A stretch of DNA of 52,362 nucleotides from RGIG426 sp045598965 (GTDB lineage Bacteria > Bacillota > Clostridia > Oscillospirales > Acutalibacteraceae): the NCBI GenBank assembly GCA_045598965.1, contig JAZRVH010000026.1, forward strand, positions 1 to 52,362, written 5' to 3'. The notes beneath the pieces were generated by a model that was given only the letters and a program-made list of their open reading frames with translations, was not told where the DNA came from and did not search any database. Shown in pieces: positions 32,787 through 42,900 of this stretch. Position 1 is the stretch's first letter; every line of letters begins with the position of its first letter. The translations under genes were made by a program, and so were the position numbers.

Positions 32787-34973
32787 ATGCCGCCTTTTGA
32801 AGGAGCCGAAAAAACCGGCAATACGTACCAGGTGCCGAATGAATTTCGTGAGAGAACCACGACGGTGTCCGAAGACCAGATTTCTGCCGGCGTAACCGGG
32901 AATATTCGTGATGCGATTACCATGGCGGATGCCGGAGCGTACGGCTCGTATTTTGAGAAAATCAATCAAGAGGAAAACAAAGAAATACCGCTTCACCATG
33001 CGATTGGCACAAAAAATGCCGCCGACGGCCGTGTTGTCAGCTTTAACGTGGCGGGCAGCGGATATTCTCAACCGATGCGGCTTGAAAAAGGTTTGGGCGG
33101 TAAGTATAATGTCATTGTGACCGATGGGTCGGAAAAGGTAAAGATTAAAAAAGGCGAGGATGGCCACGTTTACGAACACGTCAGCCAGGACAAAACCAAA
33201 ACCACCCTCCAAAGCGATGAGGTGAAACGCTTCGCTCATCGCCGTGTGGAGGAGGAGTATGGCCAAAAAAACGTTTTGGGAAAGAAAAACATCCGTGAAA
33301 AAGCGAGTGCGGATGGCCGAAAGGTGAAATATTCTCTTTCCGGTCCCCGTATTGAGACGAAGATTGAAAAGATTAACGGTTGGTTCAATGTGGGCGATTA
33401 CAGCATTGAAAAAACCCGTGAATATATCTATACGTTGGGCGAAAAGCATTTGAAAGATTTGAAAGAAAATCACTCCGATTCCGACGAGCCGATTTTGTTC
33501 ACGTTTACCGGCCACAGCCGTGGCGGCGTGGGCGTGCTTGAGGGTGCTATGCGTCTTAAATACTTGATTCACGAGAAATATCTCGAGTTTGAAGACCGTG
33601 TGCGTTTTGAAATTTTGCTGTATGATCCCGTTCCCGGACCGGAAATGCGGGTTACCTCCGGCCTCAATCATGCAATCAACTTGAAAGAGCAGACGGCAGA
33701 GATGAAAGAGGCGAAGATGCTTCCTCTTGGCAAAAACGACCATACAACCGTGATGTATTCCATAGGCTGTAACCATAAAGCGTTTTTTGCTCCGATGAAA
33801 GTGATGGGAGCGGATACGGTTATTCTTACCGGCCACAGTCACGACGAGGGTCTCAAAGATATTGAGGAGCAAAACGAGTTGACCCGCCGCAAAGCTTACA
33901 TCAATGCGGAAAACGGCGAGGCATATCGGGCCTCCGGCTTGTGTGAAATGCCGAAAGGTATCTATATTTCCGACGAAAACAACGTGATGGTGCCTGTGAA
34001 AGACGTTCGTGTGGCAGAAAGCGTGGTTGACCGTGTGTACACCCGTTCGGACAAGGCGGAAAACACCCGCATTCGCCGAGTGCTTGAGGTGTGTAACGAC
34101 ATCACGGTGCGTGCCGGCGGCACGGCGAGTATTGAGTGCGTTACCCGTGGTTTTAACGCCCATGACCCGTTCTATGTGCGTTCTTCTCCGGAATTCCGTG
34201 CTATGCGTAAGGGATTCGAGGAACTGAATCAAATGCTCGGAAAGGAACATCGTAACGAGCTTGCCCTTGTTCAAAAAATGGATGAGTTGAAAAAACGAGC
34301 GTTGGATTATATTACCCTAAAAAGCAGAAATGGCCCGCACTCCAACCGCACGCAAGGACGTCTTGCGGTGGCGAAAAACCTGGTCAGCTTTTTGGACCAT
34401 ACCCGTGCTTCGGATATGAAATGGTATGCCGAACAGCCGCTTGACAAAACGCCGAAAACCAACGATATCCGTATGGCGTATTTCTCGAATGCCCAGTCTA
34501 GCTTTATGCAAAACCAGGATTTTATGCAAAGCCTTTGCGATGCCTATCAAAAGAATAAACCGATAGAAACCGATTTGCTTCGCAACACGCTTGCCAGCAT
34601 GATGGCAGACCGCTTTTTCCTTACACACCGACAGGAGTTTGCTCCGGATCCGCTAACTGACCCGGCGGAGCAGGCCGAAAAAATGAAAAAGCTGGATGCG
34701 TTGCTCGGAAACGGTGACAAGAGCTTGTATGAGCTATTCAGCAACAGCTCCGCTGTCAATCAGTTTGTGGAGGATATGGTGTTGAATGGCACAAACATCG
34801 AGGCTTTTGCCGACCCCAACCAGACGCTTCGTCGCTTGGACGAATTGATGCAAATGGTGGCGAAAGAGGCGGAACAGCAAGCCGAAAATCAGCTGACGGA
34901 ACAAGAAAACTTGTCGCTCGTTTCGGCTGAGCCTCAAAACGAAGAAGCAAAGAATATAGCAAACCCCGGTTAA
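32787..34973 (+). CDS. Cassette protein D: predicted alpha/beta serine hydrolase with C-terminal shared segment
   Basis: This 728-residue leaderless protein contains the nucleophile elbow GHSRGG (residues 242-247, Ser244) after a hydrophobic strand (ILFTFT), as in lipases and DUF2235-type hydrolases. FEILLYDPVPGP supplies a likely acid, Asp280. VILTGHSHDEG (His350, His352) resembles the HSDVGG-type histidine motif of DUF2235 enzymes. The triad is therefore plausible but unproven. Residues 467-538 (SPEFRAMRKGFEEL to QGRLAVAKNLVSFLD) match the segment shared with proteins A and C. The C-terminal half is helical and the end is acidic. AAAGAGGGA precedes the ATG. A phospholipase or other esterase acting on lipid or glycan is possible. 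The substrate cannot be given. Confidence 0.85.
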   Translation: MPPFEGAEKTGNTYQVPNEFRERTTTVSEDQISAGVTGNIRDAITMADAGAYGSYFEKINQEENKEIPLHHAIGTKNAADGRVVSFNVAGSGYSQPMRLEKGLGGKYNVIVTDGSEKVKIKKGEDGHVYEHVSQDKTKTTLQSDEVKRFAHRRVEEEYGQKNVLGKKNIREKASADGRKVKYSLSGPRIETKIEKINGWFNVGDYSIEKTREYIYTLGEKHLKDLKENHSDSDEPILFTFTGHSRGGVGVLEGAMRLKYLIHEKYLEFEDRVRFEILLYDPVPGPEMRVTSGLNHAINLKEQTAEMKEAKMLPLGKNDHTTVMYSIGCNHKAFFAPMKVMGADTVILTGHSHDEGLKDIEEQNELTRRKAYINAENGEAYRASGLCEMPKGIYISDENNVMVPVKDVRVAESVVDRVYTRSDKAENTRIRRVLEVCNDITVRAGGTASIECVTRGFNAHDPFYVRSSPEFRAMRKGFEELNQMLGKEHRNELALVQKMDELKKRALDYITLKSRNGPHSNRTQGRLAVAKNLVSFLDHTRASDMKWYAEQPLDKTPKTNDIRMAYFSNAQSSFMQNQDFMQSLCDAYQKNKPIETDLLRNTLASMMADRFFLTHRQEFAPDPLTDPAEQAEKMKKLDALLGNGDKSLYELFSNSSAVNQFVEDMVLNGTNIEAFADPNQTLRRLDELMQMVAKEAEQQAENQLTEQENLSLVSAEPQNEEAKNIANPG

Positions 34974-35053
34974 AAAAGCGGCAGAGAGGTTCGCCACTTT
35001 TTACACGAAGCGTTTCTTTTTGAAAAGGAATGTTTTGACCACTTGATAAAGTG

Positions 35054-35082
35054 TTGACTTTTTATGTTTTTTTTGGTAAACT
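35054..35082 (+). promoter_or_regulatory. Promoter of the cleaved-adhesin-like/dockerin gene
   Basis: TTGACT (35054-35059) and TAAACT (35077-35082) have 17-base spacing with a T-rich spacer. This suggests that the gene is transcribed separately from the cassette. Confidence 0.7.
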
Positions 35083-35134
35083 TGTAAGTAGTTGTACCCT
35101 TGTGGAAAAATAAAGCGAAAAGGAGAAATGAAGT

Positions 35135-38100
35135 ATGACAAAACGAATTTTGGCAATCCTCTTATCGGTGACGATGATCGTTACCTTCCTGCCGGCCTTT
35201 GCGGCGGCGGAGAATGTGGAGGTCACGGCAGAAGAGTATACCTATGATGAAGCATACTACGACCTCTATCTGTATTCAGGGGATACAACGTATCTTTTTG
35301 AATTGACAGAAGATTTGGTTTACGGCAAGACCTATACGTATGCGGATATGGAGCCACTCTGGACCTGCACGCTCAATAAGACTGGCTATGCGGAAATCTA
35401 CGCCACCGACGCAACGCTGACGGTCACAAAGGACGAAACGGATCTTGTTCACATTGTGGGCACGATGACGCTGAACGGCTCGACTCATAATATCACGTAT
35501 GATGAGCCTGCGTTCGCTCCGAGTGGCACGGAGTACACGATCGAAGGCACCATCGGCGACAACTCCGGATATAATTCCGCGTTTGGCTTCTATGTGTATA
35601 TCGCAACCACCACCTTTAACGACAAAACCTACACCTTCCAACTTGCGTTGGATTCGGAAAACGGCATCGGAACATTCGGCAGCGACAAAGTGAAGCTGAA
35701 CTATTGCTTGCTTTACGATGACGACTCCGCTTGGATTGAATTTTGCAAGACCGCTTCCGATTTCGTCGCAACGCAGGATGATGCCGGTAACATCTCTGTG
35801 GCGGGGAGCCTCTATGTGGCCAATGGCGATAAGTATATCTTCAATCTGACAAAAGCCGCTACCACCTACACCGTCACCGACGACACGGCAACCGGTGCAA
35901 ACGGCTCGATCTCATTTGACAAGACTTCTGCCGCCGAGGGTGACACCGTTACCGTGACGGTCAATCCGGCGGAGGGCTATCAGCTCAAAACGCTGAAATA
36001 CAACGACGGCGAAGACCACGAGATTACAAAAGACGACACGACCGGCGACTATCAGTTCACCATGCCCGCCTGTGCCGTTACCGTGACGGCGGAGTTTGGG
36101 AAAAAAGCGTTTGAAATAAGCATTGTCGATAATAATCCCAGCTTCACGAATGGGACCACCACCGGCTACTTTATGATTTACGGGCAAGCCAATGATGGAT
36201 TAAATTCGTATTCTATGTACTTTATGAGCAAAAAGCTGACCGGTGAGTTTACTACGGAAGACTTTGATCCTTACGGCACTTGGGTCTCGGATAAATCCAG
36301 CGGATCGAATATTTTTTATGATAGCTCATTGGAAGCAGCAATCACCGGCGTTGCTGATGAAAACGGCAATATCGTTTATACCGGTACGTTATCTCTGACT
36401 GATTTTTATGGGAACCCGGCTGTTATTTCCGTTAACATTACCGTTCCCGCTTTCGAGTCTGCCATAACCAACGGTGCACCGGAGGCAAGCGTGGATGTCA
36501 ACAACGGCTATCTGGTCATCGACAAAGAGACATCGGTGGCAAATCAGACCATCACCGTTACCCCCACCGCTGCCGAGGGGTATCAGCTCAAGAGTCTGAC
36601 TTTTAAGGGCGTGACCGATGAAGTGGCAACCGAGATCACCAAGGATGCGACCACCGGCAAGTATCAGTTCATCATGCCCGCCTGCGCCGTTACCGTGACG
36701 GCGGAGTTTGAGGAAATTCCTGTTTCCGGCGGAAAAACCTTGCCGTATTCTTTCGATTTTGAAACCGATTTTTTGGACGAAGGCTGGGCGAACTTTGACG
36801 CCGACGGCGACGAACAGGACTGGATCACCGGAACGAATAACTATGTCAACCAAGGGTTTGGCATGGATCTAAGCAACTGTGCCATTTCGCAGTCTTACGC
36901 TAATAACATCGGAAGTTATAATTCGGACAACTGGTTGTTCTCTCCGGCACTCGTGATTCCCGAAGGCGGAGCGACGATAAGTTGGTATGAGCAGTCGCAG
37001 GATCCGGTTTACCCCGACTCGTATATGGTTTATGTCGGTGAATGTGTTGGTGAAGAAGCCGTTGCTTCTGTGTATGATGTTGCTACCAACCCAACCGGAA
37101 CAACGGTAGAACTTTACTCCGGTGTCGCAGCGAACCCATGGACGCAGCGTTCTGTGGAGCTTTCCGCAGAAGAGTATGGCGGAAAAACCGTATATATCGC
37201 GTTCCGCCATCTTTGCGAAGATTGTTATTGGCTGGAGATTGATAACTTTGCGGCGGAAGAACTTGAGGCAACGGGTTACGGCATCATTCTCGACGACGGT
37301 ACCACGATTCCGGGTGTCAAGAACGAGTCTCAAACCGAGTTCCTTGAATATTCTGTCCAAACCACTCTTTCGGCAGGAGACATGTTCCAGTTGTATGATT
37401 TTGGCAACGGCACACCCTGGACGGAGGGCAATATCGACGATGCAAGTACCCCGAACATTGCCATCAACGGCTATAACGTTTATGAAGTGTCGGCAGACGG
37501 CACGTATACCTTTGTGATTAAGGTCTACGATTCCGGGTACTGCGAGGTTTACGTTGGCTATGAGTCGGCGACTCCTACCCACACGCACAGCTTCACCTAT
37601 GCGGCAAGCGATAATGTACTTACCGCAACCTGCGTGGATGGCTGTGACGACGGTCTGGACGAAAACCCGCTTACGCTGACACTTATCGCTCCGGCAGACC
37701 TCGCTTACGACGGAAACGTCAAAGCGTTCACCTTTGCCGCCGGCGAAGCGGATGCTTGGGAAGCGGCAGGGCTGGAGCTTCCGGACATTACCTATTGTAT
37801 AAAACAAAGCGGGCAGTCCGAATATATGCCGTTGCTTGGAACGCTTAAAGATGTAGGCAACTATATGGCACAAATCACCGTGGACGAAAAAACCGCACAG
37901 GTGGAATTTTCCATCAACAAGGGAATGCCGTATATCGAGACCAATCCGGTTCCGAGCGATATTACCTTTGGTGAGAAACTTTCGGACAGTACGCTGTTTG
38001 GCGGCTATGCACAGGTTTCGAGTACGAACAGCACGCAAATTGCCGGTTTGTTCGAATGGACAGAGCCGAACACCGTGCCTGCCATTGCGGACAGCGACGT

Positions 38101-39634
38101 TACCTTGTACGACGTGACCTTTACGCCTGTAGACGAGGACAACTATATGGCGGTTACTTGTCAGGTGACGATTACCGTCAATCACACGCACGCTCCCGTT
38201 CTTGTGAACGGTCAGGCGGCAACCGGATCGGCTGCCGGCTTCAAAGATTACTACGAATGTGCCTGTGGTGATTTGTTTGAAGACGAAGCGGGCGAAATCC
38301 CGATTGACAACCTCGAGGCTTGGAAAGCCGCAGGTGGTGCGGGTTATATCGCACCCTTACCCTATGCAGTGACCGATTTCAACGGCGACCCTGTGGAACC
38401 GGGCGAAGATACCTATTTGGAGAAAGACGACGGTATCCACGTGTATACTTTTGACTTGGTTTTCACCGGAGAAACGGACAAAAATCTGATTATGGAACCC
38501 ACGTGCGACGAGATTTATCTTGAAGATATGACCATCGCCGGCGATCTGATTACGGCTGGCGGCGAGTCTTCGATTGTCGTGTATATGAACGACTCCACGA
38601 TTGAGGGCGATTTCATCGCCACCAAAGACGAAGAGGAGATGTATCCTTGCGTCCACGTGACTGGCGACAACGCCATTAAGGGCGATGTGGTTTCCGACAC
38701 CACCTTTACGGTCTACGGCGAACCCGGTGCGACCTTGCAGGTGGCAAGCGTAACTGCCGAGGAGTACCTCGTTCTCCAAAATACCCGCCTTGACAACGTG
38801 AAAGAGGACTACGTGTTCGGCGAAACCACAACGCTTACGCCGACGGATGAGTCCGAGCCGATCACCCTTACCGTTAAAGCGAACGTGAACTTCGAAGATG
38901 AAGAAACGTTTGTCATCAATAACGGCAAGCCGTTTGCGTTCGGCGAAGAGCTTGAAATCGGTACGCCCACTGTGTTCGACGAAAACGGCGTGGCGTTTGA
39001 TCCGCAACCGGAACTGTACACTGTCTACTACGTGATACTGGATGACGGCTACTACTTCGAACAGTTGGATGGCGTGCCCACCGAGGAGGGCGACTATTGC
39101 GTATTCTTCGCCGTGCCGGAGGATGACCCCGACTATTGCGGTGTCGCTTCGTATATGTTCTCCATTGGCCACAACATCCAAAAGGTAGAGGGCAAAGCCG
39201 CAACCGAGACGGAAGCCGGTTACAAAGATTACTACTACTGCGAGGGTTGCGACACCTATTTTGAGGATGCAGAGGGCGAAACCCCGATTGACGATCTTGA
39301 TGCATGGAAAGCCGAGGGCGGTGCGGGCTATGTTGCACCGACCGAGCCGACGGCAACCGGAACCGAGGTTGAGCCGACGGCAACCGGAACCGAGGTTGAA
39401 CCGACGGCAACCGGAACCGAGGTTGAACCGACTTCGCTTCTTGGCGATGCGAACAACGACGGGGTTGTCAATATGAAAGACCTGTTGACGATTCGCAAGG
39501 TGATGGCCGGTATCGGTGTGAAGACCTACAATGAGGTGAATGCCGACTGTAACGTGGACGGCGACGTCAACATGAAAGACGTGCTGATGCTCCGTCAATT
39601 CCTTGCGAGCATTATCCTTGTCTTAGGTGCATAA
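35135..39634 (+). CDS. Secreted multidomain protein with cleaved-adhesin-like domain and dockerin
   Basis: This 1499-residue exported protein has a signal peptide (MTKRILAILLSVTMIVTFLP then AFAAAE). Two copies of an InlB-like/bacterial repeat (EGYQLKTLKYNDGEDHEITK and EGYQLKSLTFKGVTDEVATE) end in FTMPACAVTVTAEF or a near match. Residues about 536-708 resemble a cleaved-adhesin/choice-of-anchor J jelly roll, with FDFETDFLDEGWANFDADGD, NSDNWLFSPALVIPEGG and WLEIDNFAAEE. MBG-like beta domains and two HTHAPV/HNIQKV-type modules follow. Three EPTATGTEV linkers lead to a dockerin (1437-1499; GDANNDGVVNMKDL and ADCNVDGDVNMKDV). It is probably part of a surface complex. The enzyme or binding role is unknown. 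AAAAGGAGAAA precedes the ATG. Confidence 0.9.
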   Translation: MTKRILAILLSVTMIVTFLPAFAAAENVEVTAEEYTYDEAYYDLYLYSGDTTYLFELTEDLVYGKTYTYADMEPLWTCTLNKTGYAEIYATDATLTVTKDETDLVHIVGTMTLNGSTHNITYDEPAFAPSGTEYTIEGTIGDNSGYNSAFGFYVYIATTTFNDKTYTFQLALDSENGIGTFGSDKVKLNYCLLYDDDSAWIEFCKTASDFVATQDDAGNISVAGSLYVANGDKYIFNLTKAATTYTVTDDTATGANGSISFDKTSAAEGDTVTVTVNPAEGYQLKTLKYNDGEDHEITKDDTTGDYQFTMPACAVTVTAEFGKKAFEISIVDNNPSFTNGTTTGYFMIYGQANDGLNSYSMYFMSKKLTGEFTTEDFDPYGTWVSDKSSGSNIFYDSSLEAAITGVADENGNIVYTGTLSLTDFYGNPAVISVNITVPAFESAITNGAPEASVDVNNGYLVIDKETSVANQTITVTPTAAEGYQLKSLTFKGVTDEVATEITKDATTGKYQFIMPACAVTVTAEFEEIPVSGGKTLPYSFDFETDFLDEGWANFDADGDEQDWITGTNNYVNQGFGMDLSNCAISQSYANNIGSYNSDNWLFSPALVIPEGGATISWYEQSQDPVYPDSYMVYVGECVGEEAVASVYDVATNPTGTTVELYSGVAANPWTQRSVELSAEEYGGKTVYIAFRHLCEDCYWLEIDNFAAEELEATGYGIILDDGTTIPGVKNESQTEFLEYSVQTTLSAGDMFQLYDFGNGTPWTEGNIDDASTPNIAINGYNVYEVSADGTYTFVIKVYDSGYCEVYVGYESATPTHTHSFTYAASDNVLTATCVDGCDDGLDENPLTLTLIAPADLAYDGNVKAFTFAAGEADAWEAAGLELPDITYCIKQSGQSEYMPLLGTLKDVGNYMAQITVDEKTAQVEFSINKGMPYIETNPVPSDITFGEKLSDSTLFGGYAQVSSTNSTQIAGLFEWTEPNTVPAIADSDVTLYDVTFTPVDEDNYMAVTCQVTITVNHTHAPVLVNGQAATGSAAGFKDYYECACGDLFEDEAGEIPIDNLEAWKAAGGAGYIAPLPYAVTDFNGDPVEPGEDTYLEKDDGIHVYTFDLVFTGETDKNLIMEPTCDEIYLEDMTIAGDLITAGGESSIVVYMNDSTIEGDFIATKDEEEMYPCVHVTGDNAIKGDVVSDTTFTVYGEPGATLQVASVTAEEYLVLQNTRLDNVKEDYVFGETTTLTPTDESEPITLTVKANVNFEDEETFVINNGKPFAFGEELEIGTPTVFDENGVAFDPQPELYTVYYVILDDGYYFEQLDGVPTEEGDYCVFFAVPEDDPDYCGVASYMFSIGHNIQKVEGKAATETEAGYKDYYYCEGCDTYFEDAEGETPIDDLDAWKAEGGAGYVAPTEPTATGTEVEPTATGTEVEPTATGTEVEPTSLLGDANNDGVVNMKDLLTIRKVMAGIGVKTYNEVNADCNVDGDVNMKDVLMLRQFLASIILVLGA

Positions 39635-39653
39635 GCCACAAACCCAAAGCTAC

Positions 39654-39690
39654 AAAACCGGAGACGGAAAATCCGTCTCCGGTTTTTCTT
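39654..39690 (+). terminator. Terminator after the cleaved-adhesin-like/dockerin gene
   Basis: AAAACCGGAGACGGA and TCCGTCTCCGGTTTT form a perfect stem with a 3-base loop and T tail. Confidence 0.94.
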
Positions 39691-39801
39691 GTGTTTTTAA
39701 TAGGAGTGTGCTATACTAAACCGCTGTTTTATATGTAACGTGAAAAATACGTGCCGACCCTCTGCAACATATTTTGCGAAAGACATCCTTAGTAGAAATA
39801 C

Positions 39802-39830
39802 TTGAAAAATATGGAAATGAGTGATATACT
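39802..39830 (+). promoter_or_regulatory. Promoter of the LRR/VWA/dockerin gene
   Basis: TTGAAA (39802-39807) and TATACT (39825-39830) have 17-base spacing, with an overlapping second TATACT-like hexamer just downstream. Confidence 0.72.
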
Positions 39831-39905
39831 ATACTATGTGAAAGTTTATACACTTTTCCTACGGTCCATTGCTTCATATTCAACCACCTGAAAGGAAGAT
39901 GCACA

Positions 39906-42900
39906 ATGAAAAAACTGTTGTCCTGGATTTCTGTTATTGCTATGCTCGCCACAATGCTGAGCGTCTTTACGTTGCCCGCTTCGGCGGAAACGAGCGATAC
40001 CGAAAACGGAGAAACCGTTTCCGGTGTTACCGGCGACTGCACGTGGGTGCTCGACGGTACCGAGCTCACCATCTCCGGCAACGGAGAAATGGAAGATTAT
40101 GTGGGTGTCGATTATCTGCCGTGGGGAACAGAGGTCACGAAAGTGACTATTGAATCCGGCGTAACGAGAATCGGCAACTATGCGTTTTACGAATGTAATT
40201 GTTTGGCAAGTGTGAATATTTCAAATAGCGTGACGAGCATTGGTGAAAAAGCATTTATGGAGTGTTATGATCTTGCCGATGTGGATATTCCGGACAGTGT
40301 GACACATATTGGCGGTGATGCATTTTACGGAGTGGATACCTATTATGATGATTCAAGCTGGGATGATGGTGTCTTCTATGTTGATTCTTGGCTAGTTAAG
40401 GTCGATTCGGATGATTTATCTGCATCATATACGATTAAAGAGGGCACAGTCGGAATAGCGACAGGAGCGTTTGAGTATTGTGAGAATCTTATGAGTATTA
40501 CAATACCGGATAGTGTAAAGTATATTGGCGATTCAGCGTTTTGCATGTGTGAAAACTTAGAAAATATAGTTTTTCCGGATAGCGTAAGGAATCTGGGAGA
40601 CTTCGCATTTTTTGGTTCAGTGTTTTATGAAGACGACTCCAATTGGGAAGATGGGATGCTGTATCTTGGTTCTTGGGCGATTGACGCCAAGTCGGGTTTG
40701 CCGGCATCGTATACGGTCAAAGAGGGTACAATAGGAATAGCAGATGGAACGTTTGAGTATTGTATGGATTTGACGGATATTACGTTGCCGGATGGTTTGT
40801 TGAGCATTGGCATAGGTGCGTTCACTTCGTGCGGTATTTCAAGTATTACCATTCCCTCTGCAGTAACATATATCGGTGAAGCGGCATTTAATGGCTGCCA
40901 AAATCTTGTAAGCATCAACGTAGAGGAAGACAATGAAGTCTACAGTGCAACAAATGGTGTGCTATATGACAAAGACAAGACGGAATTGATTTGTTATCCC
41001 TCCGGTAAAAGTGAAACTTCGTATACAATTCCATCCGGGGTGACACGTGTCGGTGCTTTCGCCTTTGCCGGGAATAATGTGCTTAAAAGTGCTACAATAT
41101 CAAGCGGTGTAACGAGCATTGGTGATGAAGTTTTTTCCGAAACCTATATTGATAATATTGAAGTAGCATCGGGAAATGTCGTCTATTCCTCAGAGAATGG
41201 TGTGCTGTTTAACAAAGACAAAACGGAGTTGGTTTGTTATCCTATCGGAAAAACAGATTCTTCCTATGAGATACCGGATGGAGTAGAACGTATCGGAAAA
41301 AATGCCTTTATGTGGAGCGACCTGTCAAGCATTACGATACCAGGCAGTGTTACCTACATTAAGGGCAATGCATTTTCTGCGGTTTTTTATTTGGAAACGG
41401 TGTATTTTGACAGTATAGAGGTGTGGAAAGCTTGTGACATTCGGAGAGGGAATACATGTTTAACCGACGGTAGTTGTCTTATTGCGGCAGATGGAAAGGA
41501 ATATTCTTCAGAAGACGGTGTGCTATTTAACAAAGACAAAACGGAATTGGTTTCTTTTCCGCTGACAAAAAAAGGAAGTTCAAGCGAACATACGGATGGT
41601 TGGTCTGACGAATATGTCGTTCCGGACGGTGTAATTAGTATCGCTGAAAAAGCATTTTTCGATTGTGATAAAGTTACCGACATTACTGTTTCGGACGGCG
41701 TAACAAGTATTGGTGCATATGCGTTCGCACAATGTGACAGCCTCAGAGCAATCGTATTGCCGGACAGTATAGTGAGTATCGGTGATTACGCATTTTCCGG
41801 ATGTGCCAGTCTCGGCGACTTGACAATAGCGGCCGGTGTGACGAGGCTCGATGCAAATATGTTTCCCAGTTGCGATTTCTATATCGCAGTTGCGGAAGAA
41901 AACGAGTACTATTCTTCCGATGAGGGAAGCCTATTCAACAAGGACAAAACTGAACTGATTTTTTGTAGGGCCTTTTATTATGGCGGTTCTTATGCGGTCC
42001 CAGATAGCGTAACAAAGATTTGCAGTGGTGCGTTTACAGGCGTTACGGCTCTTGAATCTGTTGCAATCCCGGCCAGCGTCGTTCAAATTGATACCGATGC
42101 GTTTTACGGTACTTCCGAATTGAAAACGGTTTGTTATCAAGGAACCGAAGAAGAATGGAATGCGATAGATATAAGAAGCGGCAACGACAATTTGCTGAGT
42201 GTGCCTCATTACTATATGAACGGAAATTCGGGCGATTCGTTCTTTTATGGATTCCTATTGGCAGATAACTACTCGTATTTAGGGATAAATTGCGACATAG
42301 AAACAGGTCTGGAAGCTCGTTGGTCTTGTAACGGTGTTAGTGCGTTGAACTTCAGCGAAGACGTGAAATGTGATGTTTTGGTTGATGGTGATGTTGTAGG
42401 AACGTGCGGAAACACCGATATGACGTGGACGGAGTTTTACGAGCAATACGTGAAAACAGTTTCGCCGTACCATATTTTGACGGTGGATGTGAATGCAACG
42501 CCGAACGACTTCACGTCCGATGCGTGGTATGATGGCACAACGGTTGGAAAGGTATCGCATGTAAGAGAAGACGATCATGTTCGACTGTACTACTGTGCAC
42601 CTTTTGGATATGAAGAAAATCTTTCGGAAGATCTTTTGAAAGTTGGGTACGGAATTGCTGATGCCGAAAATCTGACGGAAAGCGATTTTGATATAACGGT
42701 TTCAATTTCAAAATACTATATGACAATGGCTTCAAAGGATAACTACTCTTACGGAAAAAAAGAGTTAACCTACAGCAGCCAAGGAAACACGTTGACGACA
42801 AATATCTCTTCTGTGGCAAAAGACATTTCAGACTGTCAGTTGCTCTATCTTTCTTTGTGGCGAGATGACTACCATTCTTCCAGTTGGTATTCTTGGCTGA

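Noticed and set aside
27159..34973. The four-gene cassette as a prophage or WXG100/ESX locus
   Set aside because: There are no capsid, tail, portal or integrase features, and no roughly 100-residue WXG proteins or FtsK/EssC ATPase nearby.
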